A DNA stretch of 64,000 nt. Origin: JBMNQH01 sp050944035 (GTDB taxonomy: Bacteria > Bacillota > Clostridia > Oscillospirales > Oscillospiraceae). Position 1 is the first letter of the stretch; the number at the start of each line of letters is the position of its first letter. The stretch covers positions 1 through 64,000 of the forward strand of contig JBMNQH010000006.1 of assembly GCA_050944035.1 (NCBI GenBank), read 5' to 3'. This document shows, piece by piece, positions 24,858 through 34,264 of the stretch. The position numbers and the translations under genes were made by a program. The notes beneath the pieces are model-generated. The model ran no database searches. It was not told the DNA's origin and was given only the letters and a program-made list of their open reading frames with translations.

Positions 24858-25919
24858 ATGCTTAGAATGGAAACAAAACAGATTCACGTTGGTACAATGG
24901 CAATCGGTGGCGGTGCGCCCGTCACCGTGCAGTCTATGACCAATACCAAAACAGAAGAAATTGAGGCCACCCTGGAACAGATAGCCCGCCTGCAAGAGGC
25001 GGGCTGCGATGTCGTACGGCTTGCTGTGCCACATAAGAAGGCGGGGTGCGCGCTGGCCGCCATCCGTGCAGAAACGACTGTACCGTTGGTGGCAGATATC
25101 CACTTTGACTACCAGCTAGCCTTAATGGCAGCGGAAGCAGGTTTTGACAAGATCCGGATCAATCCCGGCAATATCGGCGCACCGGAACGGGTCAAAGCGG
25201 TGGCCGACGCTTGTAAGATGCATCAGATACCCATTCGGATTGGCGTGAACGGCGGTAGCCTGGAACCGGCGATTCTACAGCGCTATGGTGGGAGACCGAC
25301 CCCAGCGGCAATGGTGGAGAGTGCAGCAAGGCATGTTGCCCTGCTGGAGCAGTGCGGTTTTACCGACATCTGCATTTCTCTGAAAGCATCCGACGTATCG
25401 ACAACGGTAGAAGCCTATCGCCTGGCATCGGAACGCTTTCCTTATCCGCTGCATCTGGGCATCACGGAGTCCGGAACCAGCTACCAGGGAACGATACAAT
25501 CCGCGGTGGGCATCGGTGCAATGCTGATGACCGGGATCGGGGACACGATTCGCGTTTCTCTGACCGCAGACCCGGTGGAAGAGGTGCGCGCAGGTATCTC
25601 CATTTTGAAAGCGGCAGGTCTGCGGCGGAGCGGCGTGCGGCTGGTTTCCTGTCCAAGCTGCGGCCGCTGTGACTATGACCTGATCGGGACAGCCAACGAG
25701 GTTGAAGCGCGTTTGCAGCATTTGGACTGTGATATTACCGTTGCCGTAATGGGTTGTATTGTCAATGGCCCGGGAGAGGCAAAAAATGCAGAATACGGCA
25801 TCGCCGGCGGAAAGGGAAAAGGAATTCTCTTCAAGCGTGGGGAAGTTGTGGCCACAATTCCGTCTGAACAGTTGGCAGATGCACTGGTTCATTTGATAGA
25901 AAGCGAGTGTACACGGTGA
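24858..25919 (+). CDS. ispG: 4-hydroxy-3-methylbut-2-enyl-diphosphate synthase
   Basis: 353 residues. Iron-sulfur enzyme of the MEP pathway. TIM barrel with VTVQSMTNTKTEE at the start, IRINPGNIG, IRIGVNGGSL, LHLGITESGT and GIGDTIRVSLTADPVEE; the cluster cysteines are in SCPSCGRCDYDL and MGCIVNGPGEA. An additional Cys follows the CPSC motif. The short C-terminal overlap with polC suggests coupling. Confidence 0.95.
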   Translation: MLRMETKQIHVGTMAIGGGAPVTVQSMTNTKTEEIEATLEQIARLQEAGCDVVRLAVPHKKAGCALAAIRAETTVPLVADIHFDYQLALMAAEAGFDKIRINPGNIGAPERVKAVADACKMHQIPIRIGVNGGSLEPAILQRYGGRPTPAAMVESAARHVALLEQCGFTDICISLKASDVSTTVEAYRLASERFPYPLHLGITESGTSYQGTIQSAVGIGAMLMTGIGDTIRVSLTADPVEEVRAGISILKAAGLRRSGVRLVSCPSCGRCDYDLIGTANEVEARLQHLDCDITVAVMGCIVNGPGEAKNAEYGIAGGKGKGILFKRGEVVATIPSEQLADALVHLIESECTR

Positions 25920-28900
25920 ACAAGGAGAAAGTTCCATTTTTAGAGATGTTTCCTGAACTTTCAGGCATGGATGGCCTCTGTGGCGGGCTAAGAAATGCAG
26001 CGGTACTCTCCGTCTTAATTGAGAAAGAGCAGTCTTCCATGGCTTTGGTTGTGCAGTTCGGTCGTACAGCGGCACCAGCAGAGCTGCGGACGTTGGAGGA
26101 CGGCATTGCGGAGGCCTTTGGTCTGGAGCTTGTCCAGATCAAACCACAGGAGCCCAAACCGAAAGGGAACAAGAAAAAAGCAAAAAAAGTACCAACAGGC
26201 AATGTGATTTATGGACGGGCAATCAAAAAGCAGCCGGTACCCATCTCCACCCTGACAATGGAATCCGGTTCTGTCGTGATTCAAGGGGAAGTTTTCGCAG
26301 TAGAACACCGGGAGATTCAGAAACGGAAGGCGGTGGTGATGGGATTTGATATCACAGACTACACCAGTTCGATTCATGTCTCACGGTTTATGCGGGAAGG
26401 AGAGGACCGGGAGGTCCTCAGCAAAATCAAAAAGGGTGCCTATCTGACCATAGAAGGTACGGTGACCTATAACCGTTATGACGAGGATATCAATCTGGAG
26501 CCGCGCAATATCATGGTCGGGAAAAAGCAGCTCCGCCAGGACAAGGCGCTGGAAAAGCGCGTAGAACTCCACTTACATACCTGTTATTCGACCCTGGATG
26601 CATTGACCAATCCGGCTGCAGCCATTGAGCGGGCAGCGATGTGGAAGCATCCGGCCATCGCCTTTACCGACCACGGTACCGCGCAGGCGTTTCCTGAAGT
26701 CTGGAAAGCCGGTAAAAAACACGGCGTCAAGGTCATCTATGGTCTGGAAGGCTATTACATCAACGACGTGGATGGCAAACTTGCAGTTTGTGGCAGCTCT
26801 GACCGACCGCTGACCGATGAATTTGTAGCCTTTGATCTGGAGACGACAGGATTGAACAACGCCGAAGAGGCGATTACAGAGATCGGTGCGGTGATTTTTC
26901 GAAATGGAGAGGTGGTTGACCGATTTGAAACCTTTGTCAATCCGGGAAAACCAATTCCACCTGTAGTCAGCCAGTTGACCGGCATTTATGACAAGGATGT
27001 GGCGGATGCGCCCGATCCGGCAACAGCGCTGGCGGCATTTGTTGATTTTGTAGGAGATCGTCCGGTTGTCGCCCACAATGCAGATTTTGATATGGGATTT
27101 GTGGAATGCGGTTGCCTGGCAGCAGGATTGGTATTCCATCCTGTGGTTTTGGATACGCTGGTTCTTTCGCAGGTCTTACTGCCGGATATGCGAAAGCATA
27201 AGCTGGATATTGTGGCATCCCGGCTGGGACTGCCGGAGTTCCGTCATCACCGCGCAGCGGACGATGCCATAACGGCTGCCTATATTATGGACAAGTTCCT
27301 TTCCATGCTGCAAAAACAGGGAATCAAAACCATTGACGAAATAGAACCCTATATTCAAAATCTGCGCGCAGCGCAAAAACCCAGCCGTCGTACCCACCAT
27401 ATCATTTTGCTGGTCAAAAATAAGGTGGGACTCAAGAATCTCTATAAGCTGATTTCCCTCTCACATCTGGAGCATTTCCGAAAGAATCCCATCATTCCGA
27501 AGAGCTTGCTGATGCAGTACCGTGAGGGTCTGATTATCGGGTCCGCCTGTGAAGCCGGAGAGGTGTTTTCTGCAATTGTCCGGCATCGAAGTCTATCTGA
27601 ACTCCGCCGACTGGCTTCTTTTTATGATTATCTGGAAATTCAACCGCTTTGCAACAATGAATTTCTTGTATCAGAGGGGAAAGCAGCAGATGCGGAAGCG
27701 CTGCGCGAGCTCAACCGCACGGTGATCCGACTGGCGGATGCTCTTGGAAAACCGGTTGTCGCGACCGGTGACGTGCATTTTCTGGACCCCCAGGATGAGA
27801 TCTATCGCCACATTTTAATGGCAGCCAGAAAGTTCTCCGATGCGGATCGGGAACTGCCAATCTATTTTAAGACGACCGATGAGATGTTGCAGGAGTTTTC
27901 CTATCTTGGATCAGAGCGGGCATTTGAGGTTGTTGTGCGGAATCCAACGCAAATTGCCGAACAGGTGGAGGAGTTTGAACTGCTTCCAAAGGATCTGTTC
28001 ACACCAAAAATTGAGAACTCTAAAGAGGATCTGGAGCGGTTGGTCTATAACCGGATGCACGAGCTATACGGTGATACTCCACCGGAAATCGTGACCACCC
28101 GGATTGAGACAGAACTGCACGACATCATCACCTGTCGGTATGACGTCATCTATATGAGTGCGCAAAAACTGGTCTCAAATTCGCTTGCTGCCGGGTATCT
28201 GGTTGGTTCCCGTGGCAGCGTTGGATCCTCCCTTGTTGCCTATATGTCGGGGATTACAGAGGTAAACTCCTTGCCAGCGCATTACCGCTGTGAACATTGT
28301 AAATACAGCGATTTTGAATCCGGAAAGGACTATGGCTGTGGTGCCGACATGCCGGACAAGCATTGTCCGGTCTGCGGTGCGCCGTTAAAGAAGGAGGGCT
28401 TTGATATTCCCTTTGAGACATTCCTTGGTTTTGGCGGGGATAAGGTGCCGGATATCGACTTGAACTTCTCCGGCGAATATCAGGCAAGAGCGCACAAGTA
28501 TACAGAAGAGCTCTTTGGCCGGGATCATGTGTTCCGTGCCGGAACCATTGGCACACTGGCAGATAAGACAGCATATGGTTATGTCAAAAAATATCTGGCG
28601 GAGCGCAACCTGGTTGTAACCAAGGCGGAGGAAAACCGGTTGTCCCAAGGTTGTGTCGGCGTCAAGCGTACCACCGGCCAGCACCCCGGTGGACTGGTTA
28701 TCATTCCACAGGATATGGACGTGACGGATTTTTGTCCGGTTCAGCATCCCGCCGAGGACAAGGATTCTGACATTATTACGACACACTTCGAATATCACTG
28801 CATGGAGGCCAACCTGCTGAAGCTGGATGAGCTGGGGCATGATGATCCAACCATGATCCGAATGTTGGAAGACCTGACCGGTGTCAACGCCCGTGCAATT

Positions 28901-29887
28901 CCGTTGGATGACCCGGAGACCATGCGGATTTTCCGCTCACCGGAACCGTTGGGATTGCCGGATGATGATCCAATCATCGGAAAAACTGGTTCGATTGGTA
29001 TTCCGGAGTTCGGAACCAGTTTTACGCGACAGATGCTGGTCGACACGCAGCCGACGGGATTTGATACCCTGGTGCGTCTGTCCGGCTTTTCTCACGGTAC
29101 AGACGTTTGGCTCGGCAATGCAAAGGATCTGATTCTCTCCGGCACGGCCAACATCAATCAGACCATTGGCTGCCGTGACGACATCATGCTGTATCTGATT
29201 TCCATGGGTATGAATGAACAGAAGGCTTTCAAAATTATGGAGGGTGTCCGAAAGGGAAGAAGTCTTTCTCCGGAGCAGGAACAGGATATGATGGATTTGC
29301 AGGTGCCGCAGTGGTACATTGATTCCTGTAAAAAGATCAAGTATTTGTTCCCAAAGGCTCATGCGGTTGCCTATGTTATGATGGCGTTTCGTATTGCCTG
29401 GTTTAAAGTTCATGAACCGTTGGCATTTTACAGTGCTTATTTCTACCGCCGCAGCCAGAAGGATAGCTTCGATGCGGCCATTATGACCCGTGGAATCGAA
29501 ACAGTTCGCAACAAAATTCAGGAGATCAAGCGCGGTACAAAAAATACAGCGAAGGAAGAGGATTTGTTGGTAACACTGGAAGCAGTCTATGAATTCTATC
29601 TGCGTGGATTCCAGTTTGCATCCATTGACCTCTATCGCTCGGACGAGAGCAAATTCCTGATAGAAGGCAATTCTCTGCGTCCTCCGTTTGTTGCGATTTC
29701 TGGATTGGGCGGAACCGCTGCCCATGATCTGGTCAGTTGCAGAGCAGGCGGACGAAAATTTGTCTCTACGGAAGAGGTGCTCAGTGCCTGTCCCAAAGTG
29801 AGCCAGTCGCATATGGACCAGTTAAAAACACTGGGTGCGCTTGGAGATCTGCCGGAAACCAGCCAGATCAGCCTGTTTGAATTTTAA
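25907..29887 (+). CDS. polC: DNA polymerase III alpha subunit, PolC type
   Basis: 1326 residues, slightly short of the usual 1430. Order of domains: a short N-terminal region with a basic linker (GNKKKAKK, about 85-95), an OB fold (about 110-210), PHP domain starting ELHLHTCYSTLDA, the inserted DnaQ-like 3'-5' exonuclease (FVAFDLETTG... to HHRAADDAITAAYIM, about 305-465), then polymerase with SRGSVGSSLVAYMSG, zinc-binding CEHCKYSDFESG...CPVCGAP, DIDLNFSGEYQ catalytic Asps and a helix-hairpin-helix tail. Replicates the chromosome. GTG at 25907 or 25916 may start it; both overlap the end of ispG. Confidence 0.95.
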   Translation: MYTVNKEKVPFLEMFPELSGMDGLCGGLRNAAVLSVLIEKEQSSMALVVQFGRTAAPAELRTLEDGIAEAFGLELVQIKPQEPKPKGNKKKAKKVPTGNVIYGRAIKKQPVPISTLTMESGSVVIQGEVFAVEHREIQKRKAVVMGFDITDYTSSIHVSRFMREGEDREVLSKIKKGAYLTIEGTVTYNRYDEDINLEPRNIMVGKKQLRQDKALEKRVELHLHTCYSTLDALTNPAAAIERAAMWKHPAIAFTDHGTAQAFPEVWKAGKKHGVKVIYGLEGYYINDVDGKLAVCGSSDRPLTDEFVAFDLETTGLNNAEEAITEIGAVIFRNGEVVDRFETFVNPGKPIPPVVSQLTGIYDKDVADAPDPATALAAFVDFVGDRPVVAHNADFDMGFVECGCLAAGLVFHPVVLDTLVLSQVLLPDMRKHKLDIVASRLGLPEFRHHRAADDAITAAYIMDKFLSMLQKQGIKTIDEIEPYIQNLRAAQKPSRRTHHIILLVKNKVGLKNLYKLISLSHLEHFRKNPIIPKSLLMQYREGLIIGSACEAGEVFSAIVRHRSLSELRRLASFYDYLEIQPLCNNEFLVSEGKAADAEALRELNRTVIRLADALGKPVVATGDVHFLDPQDEIYRHILMAARKFSDADRELPIYFKTTDEMLQEFSYLGSERAFEVVVRNPTQIAEQVEEFELLPKDLFTPKIENSKEDLERLVYNRMHELYGDTPPEIVTTRIETELHDIITCRYDVIYMSAQKLVSNSLAAGYLVGSRGSVGSSLVAYMSGITEVNSLPAHYRCEHCKYSDFESGKDYGCGADMPDKHCPVCGAPLKKEGFDIPFETFLGFGGDKVPDIDLNFSGEYQARAHKYTEELFGRDHVFRAGTIGTLADKTAYGYVKKYLAERNLVVTKAEENRLSQGCVGVKRTTGQHPGGLVIIPQDMDVTDFCPVQHPAEDKDSDIITTHFEYHCMEANLLKLDELGHDDPTMIRMLEDLTGVNARAIPLDDPETMRIFRSPEPLGLPDDDPIIGKTGSIGIPEFGTSFTRQMLVDTQPTGFDTLVRLSGFSHGTDVWLGNAKDLILSGTANINQTIGCRDDIMLYLISMGMNEQKAFKIMEGVRKGRSLSPEQEQDMMDLQVPQWYIDSCKKIKYLFPKAHAVAYVMMAFRIAWFKVHEPLAFYSAYFYRRSQKDSFDAAIMTRGIETVRNKIQEIKRGTKNTAKEEDLLVTLEAVYEFYLRGFQFASIDLYRSDESKFLIEGNSLRPPFVAISGLGGTAAHDLVSCRAGGRKFVSTEEVLSACPKVSQSHMDQLKTLGALGDLPETSQISLFEF

Positions 29888-29892
29888 ATACG

Positions 29893-29935
29893 AAAACGGC
29901 ATGGCCTGCAATCTTTGGCCATGCCGTTTTGTTTT
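29893..29935 (+). terminator. Terminator after polC
   Basis: Arms AAAACGGCATGGCC and GGCCATGCCGTTTT, followed by GTTTT. Marks the end of the pyrH-polC run. Confidence 0.92.
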
Positions 29936-29970
29936 AAAGTATCTATAGATTATTCCGCGGAATTAAAGTC

Positions 29971-30117
29971 CTAGTCCTTTATGAACTCTTCTTCTGCTTT
30001 TTGCTGTGCAGTAACAAGAAGCTCCAACGCTTTGCTGATGTTGAGGTTCTCCAGTTCGTGCAATGCATCGGATATGCCGTTAAAAAGGATATAATAAGGG
30101 ATTTTATAATCATTCAT
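29971..30117 (-). CDS. Small acidic protein, 48 residues
   Basis: Starts MNDYKIPYYILFNGISDALH and ends AQQKAEEEFIKD. GAGGTGAG lies eight bases before the ATG. The YKIPYYILFNGI opening followed by a helical Gln/Glu-rich second half recalls a class of short clostridial proteins of unknown function that I have seen repeatedly in gut Firmicutes. No catalytic motif. It stands alone between the polC terminator and the pot operon terminator. Length is short, but the Shine-Dalgarno and the recognised pattern support it. Confidence 0.75.
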   Translation of the reverse strand: MNDYKIPYYILFNGISDALHELENLNISKALELLVTAQQKAEEEFIKD

Positions 30118-30219
30118 AGTCTCTCACCTCGATTAAATTATAGGACAAAATTGCCTCGTGTTCAAGGGGGTAGTGATCATAATATCCCAATATTTTTAAG
30201 GGACTGGCATATAAGATAA

Positions 30220-30263
30220 AAAAGGACACCGATCCCACTTTTGCGGGAATTCGGTGTCCTTTT
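30220..30263. terminator. Terminator of the potABCD operon
   Basis: Arms AAAAGGACACCGA and TCGGTGTCCTTTT with A/T-runs on both strands; just beyond the potD stop on the minus strand. Confidence 0.9.
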
Positions 30264-30284
30264 GTCCTGTTGGGATTGTCAGAA

Positions 30285-31331
30285 CTAAGATTTTAGTTTG
30301 GTCCAGAGACTGTCATAAAGCTCAAGAATGTCCTGGGGAAGATTGGTGAAGATCTCGCAGTTTCCCAGTATCTCGCTGCTGGGGAACATGACACTCTTGG
30401 AGAGATCATCCAGATCAGCAGAATAAGTTTCTGCGGCTTCTGTGTTCGGGCTGGAATAACCGATTGCTTCCATATTCAACGTGGAGATTTCCGTGCTGCT
30501 CATAAAGTTGATAAAGGTCTCTGCCATCTCCTGCTTTGTGGATTCTGAGGGAATACACATGGCATCAACAAACCAGTTGGAACCCTCTTCCGGAACGACG
30601 AATTTCAGATCCGGATTGTTTTCGAGCATAGTCAGATAGTCCCCTGCATAGTAAACACCGAGCGCTGCCTCGCCGCTTTCCAGCTTGTCAAAAATCTGAT
30701 CCATGGCGTAGGACTGTACGATCTTGCTCTGTTCTTCCAGCAAATCATAGGCTTCCTGCAACTGCGCCTTGTCAGTGGTGTTGATGTCATACCCGAGGTA
30801 TTGCAATGCAATGGCAAAGGCATCGCGGGAGTTGTTAATCATGACAATCTGATCCTTATATTTCTCATCGAACATTGCGCCCCAGCTTGTGAGTTCCTCA
30901 TCAATCATAGCGCTGTTATAGATCAGGCCAACGGTACCCCACATGTAGGGAACAGAATACAGGTTTTCCGGGTCATAGCTGAGATTTTTGTAGTCGTCAC
31001 CGATCAGGTCAAAGTTTGGAATGTTGGAGAAGTCAAGCTTTGCCAGTTTGTTTTCGGAGGCAAGACGGGAAACCATATAGTCCGATATAATGATTACATC
31101 GATATCGTAGCCACCGGTGCTCAATGTGGAGTACAGGCTCTCATTGGTTTCAAAGGTGGTGTAATTGACGTGAATACCGGTTTCTTCCTCGAAGGTTTCA
31201 AGGACGCTGGGATCAATATACTCGCCCCAGTTGTAAACGGTGATCTCCTTCTTTTCCTTTCCGCAACCGGTGCAGAAAAGCGCCAACGCCATAGTCAGTA
31301 CGACAAGCGCTGCAATCAGACGATGTTTCAT
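30285..31331 (-). CDS. potD: Spermidine/putrescine-binding lipoprotein
   Basis: 348 residues with a lipoprotein signal (LALFCTGCGKEKK, lipidated Cys near residue 23). The mature start ITVYNWGEYIDPSVLETFEE is the PotD/PotF hallmark, followed by YDIDVIIISDYMVSRL and SVPYMWGTVGLIYN. Binds polyamine outside the cell for the PotABC importer. Last gene of the operon, 16 bases after potC. Which polyamine is bound cannot be told. Confidence 0.92.
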   Translation of the reverse strand: MKHRLIAALVVLTMALALFCTGCGKEKKEITVYNWGEYIDPSVLETFEEETGIHVNYTTFETNESLYSTLSTGGYDIDVIIISDYMVSRLASENKLAKLDFSNIPNFDLIGDDYKNLSYDPENLYSVPYMWGTVGLIYNSAMIDEELTSWGAMFDEKYKDQIVMINNSRDAFAIALQYLGYDINTTDKAQLQEAYDLLEEQSKIVQSYAMDQIFDKLESGEAALGVYYAGDYLTMLENNPDLKFVVPEEGSNWFVDAMCIPSESTKQEMAETFINFMSSTEISTLNMEAIGYSSPNTEAAETYSADLDDLSKSVMFPSSEILGNCEIFTNLPQDILELYDSLWTKLKS

Positions 31332-31347
31332 AGAAAATTCCTCCCCA

Positions 31348-32169
31348 CTAAATCGATTTTTTTTGCATTTGCTGTAATTTTTTCTCCTGTACGCTGGATC
31401 GGATGTTCACAATCAGTAACAGGGTAAGAACGGTAGCAAACAGGATGGTAGACAGTGCGTTGATCTCCGGTGTTACACGGCGTCTGGTCATCGAATAAAT
31501 GGTCATGGCCAGCGTTTGCACGGAAGAACCAGCGGTAAAATAACTGATGATAAAATCATCAATAGACATGGTAAATGCGATTAACATGCCGTTGACGATG
31601 CCGGATTTGATCTCTGGAACGATGGCTTTCCAGAAAGCCTGGAACCAGGTACACCCAAGATCCAGGGCAGCATCTACCAGATTGCGATCCAGCTGTCGCA
31701 GTTTTGGCATGACAGACAAAACCACATAGGGGATATTGAAGGTGATGTGCGCAATCAGCAGTGTGCCAAATCCAAGCCGGATACCGAAAATGGAACCAGC
31801 TGCAACAAACAGCAGACAAAGCGACACACCGGTAACAATATCCGCGTTGGTCATGGGAATGTTATTGATGGTCATGAGGGGTGACCGCCATTTGTTACTC
31901 AAATTGTTAAAGCCGATTGCGGCAACCGTGCCGATGATCGTTGCAAGAATGGCGGCGATAATCGAAACGAGAATTGTAGTATAAAAGGCGTTGATGACAG
32001 CGGAGTCATGGAACAGTTTGACATACCACTCCGTGGAAAAGCCGCTCCAGACAGCACGGCTGTTTGAGCTGTTGAAAGAGAACACCACCAAAACGGCAAT
32101 TGGGGCATAGAGGAACAGTAAGATAATGGCCATATAGGCACGACTGAGGAAGGTTGTAAATTTTTTCAT
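31348..32169 (-). CDS. potC: Polyamine ABC permease PotC
   Basis: 273 residues with six membrane segments and the EAA loop with ATPase contact in DAALDLGCTWFQAFWKAIVPE. N-terminus LSRAYMAIILLFLYAPIAVLV and FSTEWYVKLF are typical of PotC. Its ATG overlaps the stop of potB by four bases. Confidence 0.93.
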   Translation of the reverse strand: MKKFTTFLSRAYMAIILLFLYAPIAVLVVFSFNSSNSRAVWSGFSTEWYVKLFHDSAVINAFYTTILVSIIAAILATIIGTVAAIGFNNLSNKWRSPLMTINNIPMTNADIVTGVSLCLLFVAAGSIFGIRLGFGTLLIAHITFNIPYVVLSVMPKLRQLDRNLVDAALDLGCTWFQAFWKAIVPEIKSGIVNGMLIAFTMSIDDFIISYFTAGSSVQTLAMTIYSMTRRRVTPEINALSTILFATVLTLLLIVNIRSSVQEKKLQQMQKKSI

Positions 32170-32984
32170 AACATCACCGCCTGTCCTTCGCCGTCACCGA
32201 ATTTGTTCATCATCCAGATACAGAAGGTGACAATAATCATCATAACTAGGGAGATAGCGGAACCAAGGTATGGGTTATAGGCTGCGCCAAGGAACTGAGA
32301 TTCAATCAAGTCACCAAGCAGCATGAATTTGCCACCGCCGAGCAGCTGAGAAATAATAAAAGTGCTGACAGAGGGAACAAAGACCATGGTAACACCGGAA
32401 AGTACACCCGGCAGACTGATGGGGAAAATCACACGACTGAATACCTGTGCCGGATGTGCGCCAAGATCCTGTGCTGCTTCGATCAGCGAGTGATCAATTT
32501 TAATGATGACCGAATAGACCGGCAACACCATAAACGGAAGAAAGTTGTACACCATACCGAGCACGATGGCCGGTTGCGTGTTAATAATGCTGATGGTGTC
32601 CAGACCCAGAGCAGAGAGCAGCCGGTTCAGCAAACCCGTATTTTCCAGAATGGACATCCAGGCATAGGTACGGAGCAGGAAGTTCATCCACATGGGCAGG
32701 ATAATCAGCATGAGCGCCAGTTTCTGAAAGCGCTTCCGGATGTGTGAAAGGATATACGCGAGAGGATAACCAAGCAACAGGCAGATCACAGTTGCAAGAA
32801 TTGCAAGGTGAAAAGAGCGAAGAAATACCGGAAGATAGTCCTGCATACCGGCGAAATTTGCAAATGTGAATCCACCGCCGGTTGTTCGAAACGAGTAGAG
32901 AATAACAATGATAATGGGAGCGATAATGAAAAGCGCCATCCATATAATATAGGGAAGTGCTAGGAGTTTTGCCTTATTCTTCAT
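32166..32984 (-). CDS. potB: Polyamine ABC permease PotB
   Basis: 272 residues, six membrane segments; EAA loop EAAQDLGAHPAQVFSRVIFP; typical PMWMNFLLRTYAWM stretch. Forms the channel with PotC. Overlaps the 3' end of potA by 11 bases, so translation is probably coupled. Confidence 0.93.
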   Translation of the reverse strand: MKNKAKLLALPYIIWMALFIIAPIIIVILYSFRTTGGGFTFANFAGMQDYLPVFLRSFHLAILATVICLLLGYPLAYILSHIRKRFQKLALMLIILPMWMNFLLRTYAWMSILENTGLLNRLLSALGLDTISIINTQPAIVLGMVYNFLPFMVLPVYSVIIKIDHSLIEAAQDLGAHPAQVFSRVIFPISLPGVLSGVTMVFVPSVSTFIISQLLGGGKFMLLGDLIESQFLGAAYNPYLGSAISLVMMIIVTFCIWMMNKFGDGEGQAVML

Positions 32985-34125
32985 AATAGGACGCCTCCTC
33001 TTCTAAAACAACCTCCTCTGCATCACTGATTTCATCATACTCTGCACTATAGGAGCTATAGTCACCAAACATACCGGAATATTCACTTTTTTTCATAATA
33101 TGGAATCCATCTGGATCAATCTTGATGCCGATTCGTGCCCCGACAGGAGAGAAATCTGTGGTCTGAATCAACCATTTGAAGCCATAGAAGTCGACAATAA
33201 TATCATAATGAATCCCTTTAAAGGTAACGCTGGTAATGGTACCACAGAGCATACCGTCTTTTTCATCGACAATATCGACATCCTCCGGACGGATGACAAC
33301 ATCGACTGGTTCATCCTTTTCAAAACCACCATCCACACAACGAAAGCGGCGTGAGAAAATTTCTACTTCGTTATCTGCACGCATAATACCATCGATAATA
33401 TTGCTTTCCCCAATGAAGTCCGCAACAAATGCATTCTCCGGTTCATTATAGATGTCCTGCGGGGAGCCAATCTGCTGTACAATACCGTGATTCATAACGA
33501 CGACTGTGTCGGACATGGCGAGCGCTTCTTCCTGATCGTGTGTGACATAGATAAACGTGATACCCATTGCCTGTTGGATACGCTTCAGCTCCTGCTGCAT
33601 ATCCTTGCGCAAACGCATATCCAGAGCACCAAGCGGTTCGTCCAGCAACAGGATCTCCGGCCGGTTGACCAGTGCGCGGGCGATGGCAACGCGCTGTTGC
33701 TGACCGCCCGAAAGGGAGGTGACATCACGGTGTTCAAATCCCTTGAGACTGACGACCTCCAGCATTTCCATGACGCGATCGTGGATTTCCTGTTTGCTGA
33801 TTTTGGGACGAACCAGTTTCAAACCAAATGCGATATTTTCAAAAACATTCAGATGTGTAAACAACGCATATTTCTGAAAGACTGTATTAATGCGCCGCTT
33901 ATATGCTGGAACATGATTAATCCTCACACCATCAAGATATACGTCTCCCGAGGTGGGCTCCAGGAAACCGCCAATAATCCGAAGGGTTGTGGTTTTTCCG
34001 CAGCCGCTCGGTCCAAGAAGTGTGAGGAATTCTTTATCGTTGATTGTAAGATTCAGGTTGTTTAAAACAACATCGCCGTCAAACGCCACCGTGCAATCGG
34101 TGAGGCGAATGAGTTCTTTGGACAT
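32974..34125 (-). CDS. potA: Polyamine ABC importer ATPase
   Basis: 383 residues. Walker A GPSGCGKTTTLR, Q-loop VFQKYALFTHLNVFENIAFG, signature LSGGQQQRVAIARAL, Walker B LLLDEPLGALD, switch His VTHDQEEA, and a C-terminal TOBE-like domain (VDVVIRPEDVDIVDE). The last 25 residues form an acidic, Tyr/Glu-rich tail (ending EEEASYYEE) that is longer than in typical PotA. ATG at 34125 has GGGGGAGG upstream. First gene of potABCD. A short stem (TCAGAG/CTCTGA) lies in the leader near 34160-34178. Confidence 0.94.
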   Translation of the reverse strand: MSKELIRLTDCTVAFDGDVVLNNLNLTINDKEFLTLLGPSGCGKTTTLRIIGGFLEPTSGDVYLDGVRINHVPAYKRRINTVFQKYALFTHLNVFENIAFGLKLVRPKISKQEIHDRVMEMLEVVSLKGFEHRDVTSLSGGQQQRVAIARALVNRPEILLLDEPLGALDMRLRKDMQQELKRIQQAMGITFIYVTHDQEEALAMSDTVVVMNHGIVQQIGSPQDIYNEPENAFVADFIGESNIIDGIMRADNEVEIFSRRFRCVDGGFEKDEPVDVVIRPEDVDIVDEKDGMLCGTITSVTFKGIHYDIIVDFYGFKWLIQTTDFSPVGARIGIKIDPDGFHIMKKSEYSGMFGDYSSYSAEYDEISDAEEVVLEEEASYYEE

Positions 34126-34264
34126 GTATCCTCCCCCATTCCATAAGGAAATTTTTTCAGAGATCAAAACTCTGAGAATACAATTGTTTTTTCATTTTCA
34201 TCCAAAGAAAGACAGAAAAACCAATAGTACTATATAAAATACAGGAAACATGCAGGAAAGTCAA

